Shown here: in pieces, positions 1 through 9,593 of the stretch
Layout of the letters: the number at the start of each line of letters is the position of its first letter
How positions within the stretch are numbered: the stretch's first letter is position 1
Source of the DNA: Desulfomonilaceae bacterium
GTDB taxonomy: Bacteria; Desulfobacterota; Desulfomonilia; Desulfomonilales; Desulfomonilaceae
DNA: 64,000 bases
NCBI GenBank assembly: GCA_041662605.1
Contig: JBAZSD010000013.1
Coordinates: 52,554 to 116,553, forward strand
Direction: 5' to 3'
Translations under genes and position numbers: made by a program
Notes under the pieces: model-generated
What the model saw: the letters and a program-made list of their open reading frames with translations, nothing else
Told to the model about the DNA's origin: nothing
Databases searched by the model: none

Positions 1-739
1 CCAACTGGCCAACATCCAGAGCCATAACCCGTTTACCTTTTAGGGTTTCTGGAATATCTCCGGACACTATCCGCCCTGCCAGCCCTTCTACTATCGCTGT
101 CTTGCCGACGCCTGGGTCTCCTATCAATACAGGGTTGTTCTTCGTCCTTCGTGAAAGCACCTGGATTATTCTTCTTATTTCGTCGTCCCTGCCAATCACA
201 GGGTCGAGCTTACCCTTACGCGCCAATTCGGTTAGGTCTTTTGTAAACCTCTTGAGCGCCTGATATTTCTCTTCAGGAGCCTGATCCGTCACCCGCTGGG
301 TCCCGCGTAGATCAGTCAAGACAGTGTAAATCTTGTCTTTCGTGACTCCTTTGGAATTAAGGATTTTGGCCGCGGAACTTCCCGAAGCTTGAGAAATGGC
401 TATAAGAAGATGCTCCACTGACACATATTCGTCGCGTAACTGCTCCATCTCCTTGAAAGCGCTCTCTAGCACGGCCCGGAGAGTGTTTGAAAAGTATCTA
501 TCGGCCACAGCGCCACTCTGCTGCGGAAAACGTTCTATCACCTGAAGAGTTTCATTTCTTATTCTGTCTAGATCGGCCCCAAGTTTCTTGATTATTTCAA
601 CGCAAAGCCCTTCGGCGTCTGAAATTAGAGCTAACAAAAGGTGTTCCGTGTCAACTTGGGGATTCCCCCTCTTTGACGCCATATTTTGAGCCATCTCGAG
701 GGCTTCCTGAGATTTCAATGTAAACTTGTCCAAACGCAT
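1..739 (-). CDS. clpB: ATP-dependent chaperone ClpB, N-terminal part (cut by window edge)
   Basis: The minus strand encodes the first about 246 residues of a Clp ATPase, starting MRLDKFTLKSQEALEMAQ. Two Clp-N repeats fill roughly residues 1-150. They are followed by the start of the first AAA+ module, with LARKGKLDPVIGRD and the Walker A motif GDPGVGKT. ClpB is a cytosolic hexameric disaggregase working with DnaK; the DPVIGRDDEIRR stretch and the Clp-N repeat match ClpB better than ClpA. The start is fixed by a strong AAGGAGG a few bases before the ATG. The gene continues beyond base 1, so the middle domain that would settle ClpB against ClpC is not visible. It is divergent from the response regulator. 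I saw no CIRCE element in the upstream 228 bases. Confidence 0.93.
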   Translation of the reverse strand, partial: MRLDKFTLKSQEALEMAQNMASKRGNPQVDTEHLLLALISDAEGLCVEIIKKLGADLDRIRNETLQVIERFPQQSGAVADRYFSNTLRAVLESAFKEMEQLRDEYVSVEHLLIAISQASGSSAAKILNSKGVTKDKIYTVLTDLRGTQRVTDQAPEEKYQALKRFTKDLTELARKGKLDPVIGRDDEIRRIIQVLSRRTKNNPVLIGDPGVGKTAIVEGLAGRIVSGDIPETLKGKRVMALDVGQL

Positions 740-967
740 TATGTTGCCTCCTTGAACTGTTTATTCATGACAAGGAATCCGCCTTTGTGGATCAATGAAC
801 ATTTTGTTGAAACTGTTGGATTATTTGACGGAACCTCGCCAAAAGAGGAGCAAATCGCAAATTAAGAACTTATGGTTCACAGTTAAGCAGTCGGAGCATG
901 TCTGTCAATTCGAACGCAGATTTATTTCCAAGTAAATGTTTGACTTATCCTTGATGGGTTATTACGA

Positions 968-2560
968 TTGAGCACAGAGATAAAATACTGGACAAAGTCA
1001 TGTCGACTCAGCGGGGAGAAAGCAGTGGTGAACCGGCCACAGGAGACCGCTCATTTCAATAATCAATCAACAGCTCCCAAACTTCTGGTGGCTGACGATG
1101 ACGGATTATCCCTGGAAAGCCTGGCAGAATTACTGTCTCTTAACGGTTTTGAGGTTTTTACGGCTCAATCAGGGGAACAGGCTTGGGAACTCTATTTAAA
1201 CCAAAAACCCGATCTCGTAATAACAGACATCCTGATGCCTGGAATGGATGGAATAGGTCTTCTTAAACTCATAAGGGACAAAGACAATATCATACCGGTT
1301 ATAATGATTACCGGCTTTGGCGAGGTGGAAACATCCATCAAAGCCCTTAGGTTTGGAGCTTCCGATTTCCTGCTTAAACCGATTAACGCCGAGATAATGA
1401 TTTCCACTGTGCAAAAGGGTCTAGAGCATTACAGACTGAAACTCCTTGAAAAAGAGTACACTCAGCGTCTTGAGACTCAAGTTGAAAACAGGACTAGAGA
1501 GTTGGCGAGAACCAACGAGTTTCTCAGAGGCATTCTTGAAAGTTCGAGGGGTGTGTCCATAGTAGTTACAGGACTTGATAAGAAAGTACTATTCTGGAAC
1601 TCCGGGGCTGAAAATATTTTTGGCTACTCTGAGGAGGAAATGGTCGGGCAATCTGTTGTTAGATTGTATTCACCGATCGCCAATCCGGACGAAATTCAAA
1701 ATACACTTAGGCAGGCCTTGGCCAGCAAATCCGGGACAGTGCAAAAAGTAATCAAGCAGCTTTCCAAGGATGGCGAGGAGATCACACTTTCTCTTGCTAT
1801 ATCTCCCATGATGGATAGAAAGGGCCGGATAAATGGTGTCATAGGCCTGGGGCAGGACGTTACGGAACAATATCGGCTTCATCAGGAGCTGCTTGAATCG
1901 TACACAAGAATTAGAAAAATTCAGGGCGCCTCGATTTTCGCGCTGGCTCAACTGGCCGAGGCTCGTGATGGTGAAACAGGCGCGCACCTAAAAAGAATCA
2001 GAAAATATTGCGTCATCTTATGTGAAAGCCTTCGGAAAAGGCCCAAATATGGTCCCAGGATGACTTCGGATTACATTGAAGACCTGGTACAATGCTCAGT
2101 ACTGCATGATATAGGTAAAATTGTGATACCGGATAGCATATTGTTCAAACCTGGAAGATACGAATCTGATGAATTCGAAGTAATGCAAGAACATGCTTTG
2201 CTTGGCGGGAAAGCTCTGTTTGATGCGGCCCAAGAAACGGGTGAGTCTCAAAGCTACCTCACTGTCGGCGCAGAGGTAGCCTATTATCATCATGAACGGT
2301 GGGACGGGAAAGGCTATCCATTCGGTTTAAGTCAGGATAAAATACCCTTGTCCGCTAGAGTGGTAGCGTTATGTGATGTTTATGACGCCTTGAGATCCAA
2401 GAGACGTTACAAAGATGATTTCCCTCACGATGAGGCTGTAAGATTGATACTTGATGAACGTGGCAAGCATTTTGACCCGGAGATTGTTGACGCTTTTCTG
2501 GAAACCGCTGAAGAATTCAGGGCCATTAGTAATGTTCACCCCCCGGCAGCCAATAATTGA
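968..2560 (+). CDS. Response regulator with REC, PAS and HD-GYP domains (c-di-GMP phosphodiesterase)
   Basis: A 530-residue regulator. A receiver domain (about residues 37-160) has the acidic pair DDD at 43-45, phosphoacceptor Asp87 in VITDILMPGMDG and Lys137. A coiled linker leads to a PAS domain (about 185-300, with FWNSGAENIFGYSEEEMVG). A C-terminal HD-GYP domain (about 315-510) keeps the HD pair in VLHDIGKI and the GYP motif in HHERWDGKGYPFGL. Known HD-GYP proteins hydrolyse cyclic di-GMP, and the residues expected for catalysis are present. The start taken is a TTG; an in-frame GTG near base 1027 would only trim the variable N-terminus. No cognate histidine kinase lies beside it, so it is probably an orphan regulator. 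Confidence 0.93.
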   Translation: MSTEIKYWTKSCRLSGEKAVVNRPQETAHFNNQSTAPKLLVADDDGLSLESLAELLSLNGFEVFTAQSGEQAWELYLNQKPDLVITDILMPGMDGIGLLKLIRDKDNIIPVIMITGFGEVETSIKALRFGASDFLLKPINAEIMISTVQKGLEHYRLKLLEKEYTQRLETQVENRTRELARTNEFLRGILESSRGVSIVVTGLDKKVLFWNSGAENIFGYSEEEMVGQSVVRLYSPIANPDEIQNTLRQALASKSGTVQKVIKQLSKDGEEITLSLAISPMMDRKGRINGVIGLGQDVTEQYRLHQELLESYTRIRKIQGASIFALAQLAEARDGETGAHLKRIRKYCVILCESLRKRPKYGPRMTSDYIEDLVQCSVLHDIGKIVIPDSILFKPGRYESDEFEVMQEHALLGGKALFDAAQETGESQSYLTVGAEVAYYHHERWDGKGYPFGLSQDKIPLSARVVALCDVYDALRSKRRYKDDFPHDEAVRLILDERGKHFDPEIVDAFLETAEEFRAISNVHPPAANN

Positions 2561-2699
2561 TCTTGCCAATTTCGTATTCTGAACCACCAATAGAAGCCTT
2601 TCCCAACTTATCCTCCTTCTGCAAACAAGGTATGCTCTTCCAACGGGCCCACAAATTGTGTAAAGTGAATAATCTAAATTTTTCAGAAAGTGATTTGGT

Positions 2700-3911
2700 A
2701 TGAGTCAAAGCTGGGTACCTATTACAACGATATTGAAGACCGCTCCAAAGTTGCTGGAGATTCCCAAGTACGCCAAGAATGTGGCTATGATACAGGTGGA
2801 CAAATTCCTGAGAAGCCTCTCTTATAAATCAGGGGATGGAGCAGCGGACAAAATAAGGCAATGTAGTGTCCGCATCACTGATTATTGCAATCTTCGGTGT
2901 CATACATGCGGGCAATGGGGAGACAGGGGCTTTTTGAGGTCTTGCTCGCTCAAGGAGTTAAAAGAACACGAAGTTTCTCCTGAAAGATACATTTCGTTGC
3001 TGCGAGATCTTCAAGCTCACGGTCATACACCCTCGGTATATCTTTGGGGTGGCGAGCCAATGCTTTACAAGGGGTCCGTGGACATAATAGAGGAAGCGGC
3101 AAGGCTCGGGATGCCCCCGAGTATAGCCACCAACGGAACAGGGCTTTATGAACATGCCGAGAGGTTGGTACAAGCCCCCATGTTCGTCGTCCAGATTTCA
3201 GTTGATGGCCCCGATGAAGAGACCCACAACAAAAGTCGTCCTGGAGCTGCCCCTTCGGTGAACAATTTTAGAACCATTAACAAGGCTATCGACACATTGA
3301 CCCAGCTTCGAAAAGAAAAAGGTCAAAGGCTTCCTCTGATAGCTTCGCTAACAACTATCAACAACGTAAATTATCAGAGGCTCGTAGATATTTACGAAGT
3401 TTTTAGGGATCGCGTAGATGTTTGTGTATTTTATCTCGCGTGGTGGATAGATGAGAAATCTGCGGAAAAACACACTGTGGACTTTGAAGAAAGGTTCGGA
3501 TTCAAGCCTCAAAAGCACTATGGATGGATAGGAAATTGGAGACCACCTGATATCCAGGCCTTGTCGCAGCAACTAAAGCGCCTGCATGAACTGGCCAAAA
3601 AGTTTTCCGGGCCTGCCGTTATCGTGATGCCTCCCCTGGACGCCGTTGACGATCTGGAGCGCTACTACACGGATCATGACTGCACATTTGGTTTTGACAA
3701 ATGCGTGTCAATCTTCAGCGCTGTGGAAATCAATTCCAACGGTGACATGTCGCCGTGCCGGGATTACCATGATTTTGTAGTTGGAAACGTCAAAGAAAAT
3801 ACTATAACCGAGATTTGGAATTCAGATCGTTACCGAGAATTCCGTAAGAGTATTTCTACTAAAGGTTTGATGCCTGTTTGCACAAGGTGTTGCGGCTTGA
3901 TGGGTTATTAA
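2700..3911 (+). CDS. Radical SAM/SPASM protein
   Basis: A 403-residue radical SAM enzyme. The SAM-binding cluster motif is C63-x3-C67-x2-C70 (DYCNLRCHTC), followed by WGGEPM, the usual GGEP SAM-contact motif. The C-terminal 80 residues contain further cysteines (HDCTFGFDKC, SPCRDYHDF, PVCTRCCGLMGY) spaced like a SPASM/twitch auxiliary iron-sulfur domain. Such proteins modify peptides or small molecules or mature enzymes; the substrate cannot be read from the sequence. No small precursor-peptide gene is visible beside it. The ribosome site before the ATG is weak. Confident as a family, unknown as to reaction. Confidence 0.88.
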   Translation: MSQSWVPITTILKTAPKLLEIPKYAKNVAMIQVDKFLRSLSYKSGDGAADKIRQCSVRITDYCNLRCHTCGQWGDRGFLRSCSLKELKEHEVSPERYISLLRDLQAHGHTPSVYLWGGEPMLYKGSVDIIEEAARLGMPPSIATNGTGLYEHAERLVQAPMFVVQISVDGPDEETHNKSRPGAAPSVNNFRTINKAIDTLTQLRKEKGQRLPLIASLTTINNVNYQRLVDIYEVFRDRVDVCVFYLAWWIDEKSAEKHTVDFEERFGFKPQKHYGWIGNWRPPDIQALSQQLKRLHELAKKFSGPAVIVMPPLDAVDDLERYYTDHDCTFGFDKCVSIFSAVEINSNGDMSPCRDYHDFVVGNVKENTITEIWNSDRYREFRKSISTKGLMPVCTRCCGLMGY

Positions 3912-3945
3912 CAGTCCCGCGTTTAACTCAAAAATCATCGCGGAC

Positions 3946-4455
3946 CTAAAATCCCAGGGACTTCATTCTCTTAATGAGGAATTTCGCAGCGAGGCCATTC
4001 ATTATGCCCGTTACTATCGCTGCGAAAATCATTATCGGAGCCAGAAGCAGGATACTTTCGTTCTTCACGAGCATTGCATACGCTACCCAAAGTTGAGCCA
4101 TATTGTGAGTCACAGCCCCCAAAACACTGACGCCAACTTCGCTGAGAAACCTTTCTCCAAAATGGTACGCCACCGCCATTACGCATATTGAACTGATACC
4201 TCCTGCGGCGGCGAGAAAAAATCCTGGTGATCCAAATTGCCCGGAGATTAAACCTCCAAGCAATATCCTTCCTATTGTAAGCAAAGCGGCGTCTTTAAAT
4301 CCAAAAATATACAACGTCGCAAGACCGATAATGTTTGCAAAACCAAACCTAAACCAGCCTACAGTAAAAGGGACAAGCGCTTCCAGAGAATGTATTGCGG
4401 TAGCAAGGGCCAAGAGCATCGCCAATTGTGAGAGTTTTTGAGTCCTGTCACTCAT
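3946..4455 (-). CDS. Gx transporter family membrane protein (heptaprenyl diphosphate synthase component I-like)
   Basis: A 169-residue, very hydrophobic protein with about five membrane segments and repeated Gly-rich stretches such as GRILLGGLISGQFGSPGFFLAAAGG. This matches the Gx transporter family (Hpre_diP_synt_I). That family is often annotated as a prenyl synthase component, but its length and topology look like an ECF-type substrate-binding membrane protein. Its ATG overlaps the stop of the upstream NusG-domain-II gene by four bases (ATGA), so the two are translationally coupled. The substrate is unknown. The same pair is common in anaerobes near flavin and redox-transport genes. Confidence 0.8.
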   Translation of the reverse strand: MSDRTQKLSQLAMLLALATAIHSLEALVPFTVGWFRFGFANIIGLATLYIFGFKDAALLTIGRILLGGLISGQFGSPGFFLAAAGGISSICVMAVAYHFGERFLSEVGVSVLGAVTHNMAQLWVAYAMLVKNESILLLAPIMIFAAIVTGIMNGLAAKFLIKRMKSLGF

Positions 4456-4844
4456 CTGCTGATCGCGTCCACTTTGCCGTAATCGTCTCCTCCTATTCGA
4501 ACAATTATTTCATTGGGCACACAAACCAGGGCCGCGCCGCCAGTTTTGGTTTCTCCCATTTTTGCACAGTAGTGATTAGGACATGGCGAACTAAGAATAC
4601 TAACCTTGCCTGCTTTGATCTGAATCCTGGACTCACCCAACGGGCCATTTACAGAAACGACGCGATCATGATTCAGAGAGTAACGGCCGACAAGCCGGGA
4701 TCCAGACTCTATTAATACAACATCCCCGGAAGTAATGATTCGCTTTGGCAATAATACCGACAGAAGTAGGGCCAAAACACCCATCATCAAAATGACGATC
4801 AAGTCTCCTGGTTTGCAGCGCCGAAACAGAACACGTATTTCCAA
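4452..4844 (-). CDS. NusG domain II-containing membrane-anchored protein
   Basis: A 130-residue protein with one N-terminal membrane segment (about residues 14-33, DLIVILMMGVLALLLSVLL) and an extracytoplasmic beta-rich domain. The domain contains CPNHYCAKMGETKTGGAALVCVPN, the signature of the stand-alone NusG domain II family. It is not a transcription factor despite the name: it lacks the NGN domain and is membrane anchored. The three cysteines could bind a metal or form a disulfide. It is first in a two-gene minus-strand unit with the Gx transporter protein and diverges from nrdR. The role is unknown; a link to cofactor or redox transport is inferred from the pair. Confidence 0.78.
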   Translation of the reverse strand: MEIRVLFRRCKPGDLIVILMMGVLALLLSVLLPKRIITSGDVVLIESGSRLVGRYSLNHDRVVSVNGPLGESRIQIKAGKVSILSSPCPNHYCAKMGETKTGGAALVCVPNEIIVRIGGDDYGKVDAISR

Positions 4845-5109
4845 GATGGCTCAAACTTCCTTTCTAGTCCTTCAAATCGAGGGTATCATTTTCGTTTATG
4901 AAATGTTTTTACGCAAGTCCACCAAGCATATACATTAATTCTGGAAAATTGTTTCAAGAGCTAATCAACGTCATAATAACCTGTATATTAGACCTCAAGG
5001 ATTATAAACTTAAACTGTTACTTAATTTTTCCTTGCGCCTTGCGCAACTTCCATATAAATATTGGACCAGTGGATTCTCGCGGTAACCTCACACTTTAGG
5101 CGGCTTGCG

Positions 5110-5631
5110 ATGAAATGTCCCGTATGTGGCGAAATAGAAGACAAGGTAATAGACTCCCGATTAGCAAAGGATAACACTGCAATTCGAAGGCGCAGGCAGT
5201 GTCTCAATTGTCTCAAGAGATTTACCACTTATGAAAGAATCGAAGATATTACTCCGTTTGTAATTAAAAAGGACGGCCGTCGGGAGGCTTTTGACAGGCG
5301 AAAAATCGTCGAAGGAATATTGAGGGCCTGCGAAAAAAGACCCATAAGTGTCGAACAAGTTGACGCAGTTGCAGACACCATCGAGCAAGACTTGATGGAA
5401 AGATCCGAGAAAGAGATACATGTTTCTTATATTGGCGAGCGAGTGATGCTGGCGCTCAAAAAACTCGACGAAGTCGCATACGTAAGATTTGCTTCAGTAT
5501 ATAGGTCATTTCGAGACATAGATGAATTCATCAATGAAATAAAAGAACTTTATGAACTTAAAGAAACCAAGGAACAACGAATAGAATATGAGCATGTAGA
5601 TGAACCTGAAAACCCACAATGCGATCCATGA
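5110..5631 (+). CDS. nrdR: Transcriptional repressor NrdR
   Basis: A 173-residue protein. A zinc ribbon at the start (MKCPVCGEIEDKVIDSR ... CLNCLKRF) binds operator DNA, and an ATP-cone follows (about 48-140, beginning FVIKKDGRREAFDRRKI). NrdR represses ribonucleotide reductase genes in response to ATP/dATP. The open frame begins 48 bases earlier, but the ATG at 5110 puts the invariant MKCPxC at the N-terminus as in the family. It is slightly longer than the usual 150-160 residues because of a charged C-terminal tail. It overlaps the start of ribD, a common nrdR-ribD arrangement. Confidence 0.95.
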   Translation: MKCPVCGEIEDKVIDSRLAKDNTAIRRRRQCLNCLKRFTTYERIEDITPFVIKKDGRREAFDRRKIVEGILRACEKRPISVEQVDAVADTIEQDLMERSEKEIHVSYIGERVMLALKKLDEVAYVRFASVYRSFRDIDEFINEIKELYELKETKEQRIEYEHVDEPENPQCDP

Positions 5632-6733
5632 ATCGCGTAAGTTTATGTCCCGGGCTCTGAGCTTGGCCAGAAGGGGTCTCGGACGGACATCTCCCAATCC
5701 TATGGTGGGCGCAGTCGTAGTCAAAGATGGAAAAATTATTGGGGAGGGTTTCCACCGCGCGACAGGAGAGCCACATGCAGAGGTAGAGGCTATTCGCGCC
5801 GCCGGCGTAGAAACTCATGGCGCCGAACTCTTTGTAACATTGGAGCCATGCAACCACTATGGCCGCACTCCTCCCTGTACTCAGGCGATTATGGCGGCAG
5901 GGGTCAAAAGGGTATATTATGGAATTGGCGACCCCAACCCATCAGTAATTGGTGGCGGGGCTGAATTTTTACGTAGGGCAGGAATCGAAGTCGTGGGACA
6001 AGTCCTGGAAAACCGTTGTAGGGCTCTTAATGAGGTATACCTCGCAAATGTTACACTCAAAAGGCCATTTGTTTATCTGAAATTGGCTATGAGCCTGGAC
6101 GGTCGTATAGCAACCCGTACTGGGCATTCCCGATGGATAACGTCGGAGCAGTCCAGAATGAAAGCCCACAGGCTAAGAGACCGCGTTTGCGCGATCATGG
6201 TCGGCATTGAAACCGTGCTTATCGACAATCCCTCACTTACAACGCGATTGAAGGAACGACAGGGACGCGACCCAATCAGGATTGTGGCTGATTCAAACTT
6301 AAGGACACCCCTTGATGCGAACATTTTTAACCAGACGTCTCAGGCTGGGGTAATTATTGCTACAAGAAGCAACCCACCTTCCCGTCTGAAGTCCAGGTTG
6401 GAAAAAAAGGGCGCTAAGGTAATCCAGACGACTGGCGCCGATAGGGTCGATTTGAAAGATCTTTTAGCAAATCTGTATAAGATGGGGATTACTTCACTCT
6501 TGATCGAAGGCGGAGCAGGATTGGCGTGGGGGGCTCTTGAAGCCAAAATAGTGGATCGATGCATGTTCTTCTACGCCCCCATGATAATTGGTGGAAAATC
6601 GGCGCCTACTGGAGTCTCAGGGACGGGAATAAACAGACTTGAGGAAGCCCCTCGCCTGGTCGAAATGAGATCGCTCAAAGTCGGGCCTGACATTCTTGTA
6701 GAAGGTAAAGTAATTTATCCAGGCGAACATTAA
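5600..6733 (+). CDS. ribD: Bifunctional riboflavin biosynthesis deaminase/reductase RibD
   Basis: A 377-residue enzyme with both expected parts. The N-terminal cytidine-deaminase-type zinc domain carries HAEVEAI and PCNHYGRTPPCTQAI. The C-terminal reductase starts near YLKLAMSLDGRIATRTG and includes SRWITSEQSR and LLIEGGAGLAWG. It performs the deamination and NADPH-dependent side-chain reduction after GTP cyclohydrolase II. The start at 5600 overlaps nrdR by 32 bases. An ATG at 5645 would begin at MSRALSLARRG, but family proteins usually have several residues before that motif, so the longer form is preferred. The other rib genes are not adjacent; yciO follows without a gap. Confidence 0.93.
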   Translation: MNLKTHNAIHESRKFMSRALSLARRGLGRTSPNPMVGAVVVKDGKIIGEGFHRATGEPHAEVEAIRAAGVETHGAELFVTLEPCNHYGRTPPCTQAIMAAGVKRVYYGIGDPNPSVIGGGAEFLRRAGIEVVGQVLENRCRALNEVYLANVTLKRPFVYLKLAMSLDGRIATRTGHSRWITSEQSRMKAHRLRDRVCAIMVGIETVLIDNPSLTTRLKERQGRDPIRIVADSNLRTPLDANIFNQTSQAGVIIATRSNPPSRLKSRLEKKGAKVIQTTGADRVDLKDLLANLYKMGITSLLIEGGAGLAWGALEAKIVDRCMFFYAPMIIGGKSAPTGVSGTGINRLEEAPRLVEMRSLKVGPDILVEGKVIYPGEH

Positions 6734-7348
6734 ATGATATTACAGATAAATCCAGTCAACCCTCAGCCAAGACATATTACCAGGGTAGTAGATGTTCTTC
6801 GTAAGGATGGGGTAATTGTATATCCAACCGATACCGTTTACGGTCTAGGTTGTGACATCGCAAGCAAAAAGGCGCTGGAGCGTGTACGTCGAATTAAGAA
6901 GTTCGACAACAAAAGGCATCTCTCGTTTGTCTTTTCGGATTTCAAGGCTATTTCCCTTTACGCCCAAGTTACCGACAATGACTTCAAGTTGCTTAAGCGC
7001 AGGCTTCCCGGCGCCTACACGTTTATTCTCAAAGCCACCAGACTTGTCCCAAGAATTGTCCTCACAAAAAAACATGAGGTGGGAATACGCATCCCGGACA
7101 ACAGAATCTGCCAGGCTTTACTGGAAGAACTGGGAAACCCGATTCTGAGTTCCTCCGTGAGGCTACCTAATGACCATTTACTTGATGACCCCCGTGAGAT
7201 TGAAAGAATTTATAGAGGGCAGGTGGATTTGGTGATAGATGGCGGCATTTTCCTACCCGAACCGTCTACTGTAGTGAGTCTTCTTGATGATCCCCCAAAG
7301 GTACTGCGTGTAGGCAAAGGCGATGTCAGTCCTTTCGAGGAAGATTAA
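6734..7348 (+). CDS. yciO: Sua5/YciO/YrdC family protein, YciO-like
   Basis: A 204-residue single-domain protein of the YrdC fold. It has the nucleotide-binding motif VIVYPTDTVYGLGCDI, then PGAYTFILKAT and STVVSLLDDPPKVLRVGKGD. The start INPVNPQPRHI and the overall length resemble E. coli YciO more than TsaC/Sua5, which make threonylcarbamoyl-AMP for tRNA t6A. YciO itself has an unsettled role, so a t6A function is possible but not shown. The ATG follows the ribD stop directly, so it is probably co-transcribed with nrdR-ribD. The 3' end overlaps that of convergent waaA by 23 bases. Confidence 0.88.
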   Translation: MILQINPVNPQPRHITRVVDVLRKDGVIVYPTDTVYGLGCDIASKKALERVRRIKKFDNKRHLSFVFSDFKAISLYAQVTDNDFKLLKRRLPGAYTFILKATRLVPRIVLTKKHEVGIRIPDNRICQALLEELGNPILSSSVRLPNDHLLDDPREIERIYRGQVDLVIDGGIFLPEPSTVVSLLDDPPKVLRVGKGDVSPFEED

Positions 7349-8639
7349 TAAGATCAAAAAGCAGTTCCGCTGTAATTGACGCGCTCCCGGCATGTTTGGT
7401 CAACTCATGACGCCCTCGATATCCCAGACGTTTGGAACGTTCAAAATCTTTGAGCGCTTCACGAACCACATGTGAGAGATCTTCGGAATCCCAAACCTCC
7501 GTCGCCGCCTCCACACTGACCAGTAGATCCCTGGCGTCTCTAAAATCCTCCATTGAAGGCCCAAAGCACAGCTTTTTTCCCCATGCGGCTGGTTCCAGAA
7601 TGTTCTGACCGCCTCTTTTTACTAATGACCCTCCCACAAAAACTACGTCCGCTACTGAGTAGAATTTGAACAACTCCCCGGTCGTGTCCAATATGATAAT
7701 GTTTCTGGAGCCACGCTGATGTCCGGAATCACGTGAACTTCTCAGGAAAGGAGACGGAAGATTTCGGTCCTCAATCGCCGATAAGATCCCAGGAACGGTT
7801 TCAATGTGGCGTGGAGCAATGATCAAGATAAGATCGGGAAAGTTATTGAGAAGATCCTTGAAACAGTCCATGACCAGTTCATGTTCCCCCGGATGGGTGC
7901 TACCAGCCATAAAAACCTTGTGATCCGGACTTAAATCGAGGACATTTCGCGCTTCTATTAACACCGAATCTGAAATATCCTTAAGAGCAGCGTCGAATTT
8001 AGTATTCCCGACAACCTTAACCCGATCCGACTTGGCCCCCATTTTGACTATTTTGTTTCTGTCCGCTTCGGAAACCATTAAGAAAGAGTCAACTTTTTCC
8101 AAAATCCTAGAGACTAGAGGTTGGATTTTCATATAGCGAGGGAATGAACGATCCGAAATCCTTCCGTTAGCAAGAGCGATTACAGCTCCTGATCGCTTGA
8201 GAGCATATAGCATATTCGGCCAGATTTCGGTTTCCATAAGGACAAAAAGATCCGGTTTTATTCTCTCAATCACGGGATTTAGACACATAGGGGAGTCTAT
8301 TGGCATATATATAAACGAGTCAGCTTGAGTTATGCTTGTCCTTGCCATCTCCTGGCCGGTTTCAGTCCCTGTTGAGACGATCATAAAACACTCGGGAGCC
8401 AGTTTCCTGAATTCCCGAACAACGGGACCCAATGCTACTGTTTCACCCACTGACACAGCGTGAAACCATACAACAGGAGATTTAAGCACGGATTTCGGGA
8501 ATGTTTCAGGGAGCCTTCCCAGTTTTCCGGACAGTGATTTCCGGTATTTGCCGGAAAAGACAATTTTGGGCGCATAGTAGGCGCATAGGATTGGAGCGCC
8601 GATCGCGTGAATCAACAAATTGTAGAAAAAGCGAATCAT
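7326..8639 (-). CDS. waaA: 3-deoxy-D-manno-octulosonic acid (Kdo) transferase
   Basis: A 437-residue GT-B glycosyltransferase that adds Kdo from CMP-Kdo to lipid A precursors at the inner membrane. An N-terminal hydrophobic stretch (about 1-25) anchors it. Glu66 in HAVSVGET is the equivalent of the catalytic base known in Aquifex WaaA. GSTHPGEHE, IIAPRH and the C-terminal donor-binding region with GGSLVKRGGQNILEPAAWG are all present. This is direct evidence for a lipopolysaccharide outer membrane. It lies 21 bases downstream of the LolA-like gene, probably in one unit. The number of Kdo residues transferred cannot be judged by eye. Confidence 0.95.
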   Translation of the reverse strand: MIRFFYNLLIHAIGAPILCAYYAPKIVFSGKYRKSLSGKLGRLPETFPKSVLKSPVVWFHAVSVGETVALGPVVREFRKLAPECFMIVSTGTETGQEMARTSITQADSFIYMPIDSPMCLNPVIERIKPDLFVLMETEIWPNMLYALKRSGAVIALANGRISDRSFPRYMKIQPLVSRILEKVDSFLMVSEADRNKIVKMGAKSDRVKVVGNTKFDAALKDISDSVLIEARNVLDLSPDHKVFMAGSTHPGEHELVMDCFKDLLNNFPDLILIIAPRHIETVPGILSAIEDRNLPSPFLRSSRDSGHQRGSRNIIILDTTGELFKFYSVADVVFVGGSLVKRGGQNILEPAAWGKKLCFGPSMEDFRDARDLLVSVEAATEVWDSEDLSHVVREALKDFERSKRLGYRGRHELTKHAGSASITAELLFDLINLPRKD

Positions 8640-8660
8640 TTGACAAAGAATCTGTAAAGA

Positions 8661-9437
8661 TTACCGGCAGGTCTCTGTCTTTACTGAAAACGTAGGGTCT
8701 ATTTGAAAATTTTTTTCAACTAGAAACGGGTTTGGTTCAATCTTGGATATTTTAGCCACTGTGCGCCAACCTCCCAATGGAGAAGCAACCTCAAACTTTC
8801 GAGGAAGCCAGCCATTGTCGCCCTGGCTGAAATCTCCGAAGTCGGCGGTCAGATCGATGTCACCTTGTGGATTGATTCTTACCAAGCGCGTCAGGTTGTA
8901 GTTGCGGCTATCCAATGTAGCTCCCCACACCCTGCCCTGGAATGTTATCCTAATGACCATCTTCTCCGCGTCTCTTGAAAGAACACGGTCAAAACGAACA
9001 TCTCGCCATTGGAGCAAAACCATAGGGATGAGCCCCTCTATTTCCGCTACATCCGGAAACTTTCGAGAGAAACATGGCCTGTCACCTTTGATAATTTTGC
9101 TTTCTTGAGGAATATAGAGTTCGAACATGTTGGATTTGATAACAAGTTCAAAAAGCGTCGCTCCCCCGGGGCCTAGCCCCTGAAACCGAAAATCACTGGG
9201 TCTTCGATAGAGTAGAAAACCCCTGATATCCTGCCTGGATTTGTCGACCTCATTCATTGTAGTTACATTCATGGACGCCTTGAACGCTGACAGGTTTTTT
9301 CCACGGTTAAAAAGAAGGTTGGGAATATCTTCAGGCTTTGCGACGGTCTGATCGGCGCAAAAACCTTCACTGAGACAGTACATTACGGAAAAAAGAATCA
9401 CGATTGCTAAACAGAGATTGGTACGGTGACTGGTCAT
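8661..9437 (-). CDS. LolA/LolB-like periplasmic protein, hypothetical
   Basis: A 258-residue exported protein with a clear N-terminal signal peptide (hydrophobic core about residues 8-24, likely cleavage near GFCA). The rest is beta-rich and begins with LSAFKASMNVTT, then GFLLYRRPSDFRFQGLGPGG and FELYIPQESKI. These resemble LolA/LolB-fold lipoprotein carriers (the DUF4292/LolB-like group). A second half with GRVWGATLDSRNYNLTRLVR supports the same curved-sheet fold. Placement directly upstream of waaA fits a role in outer-membrane biogenesis. It lacks an obvious lipobox, so it is probably soluble and periplasmic. Specific function is not known. Confidence 0.62.
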   Translation of the reverse strand: MTSHRTNLCLAIVILFSVMYCLSEGFCADQTVAKPEDIPNLLFNRGKNLSAFKASMNVTTMNEVDKSRQDIRGFLLYRRPSDFRFQGLGPGGATLFELVIKSNMFELYIPQESKIIKGDRPCFSRKFPDVAEIEGLIPMVLLQWRDVRFDRVLSRDAEKMVIRITFQGRVWGATLDSRNYNLTRLVRINPQGDIDLTADFGDFSQGDNGWLPRKFEVASPLGGWRTVAKISKIEPNPFLVEKNFQIDPTFSVKTETCR

Positions 9438-9593
9438 AGGTGAAACGATACCGGATTCCTCTGGCCCAAGACTTCATTCAACGGTTTTCATAGCAGACAA
9501 CGTTGTCCAGCGCAACCCACACCGGCATTACAAGGAGGTTGATAAAGTGAAGGATTCAACAATGGAGTACGCAGCCATTATGAAAAGAAGCCA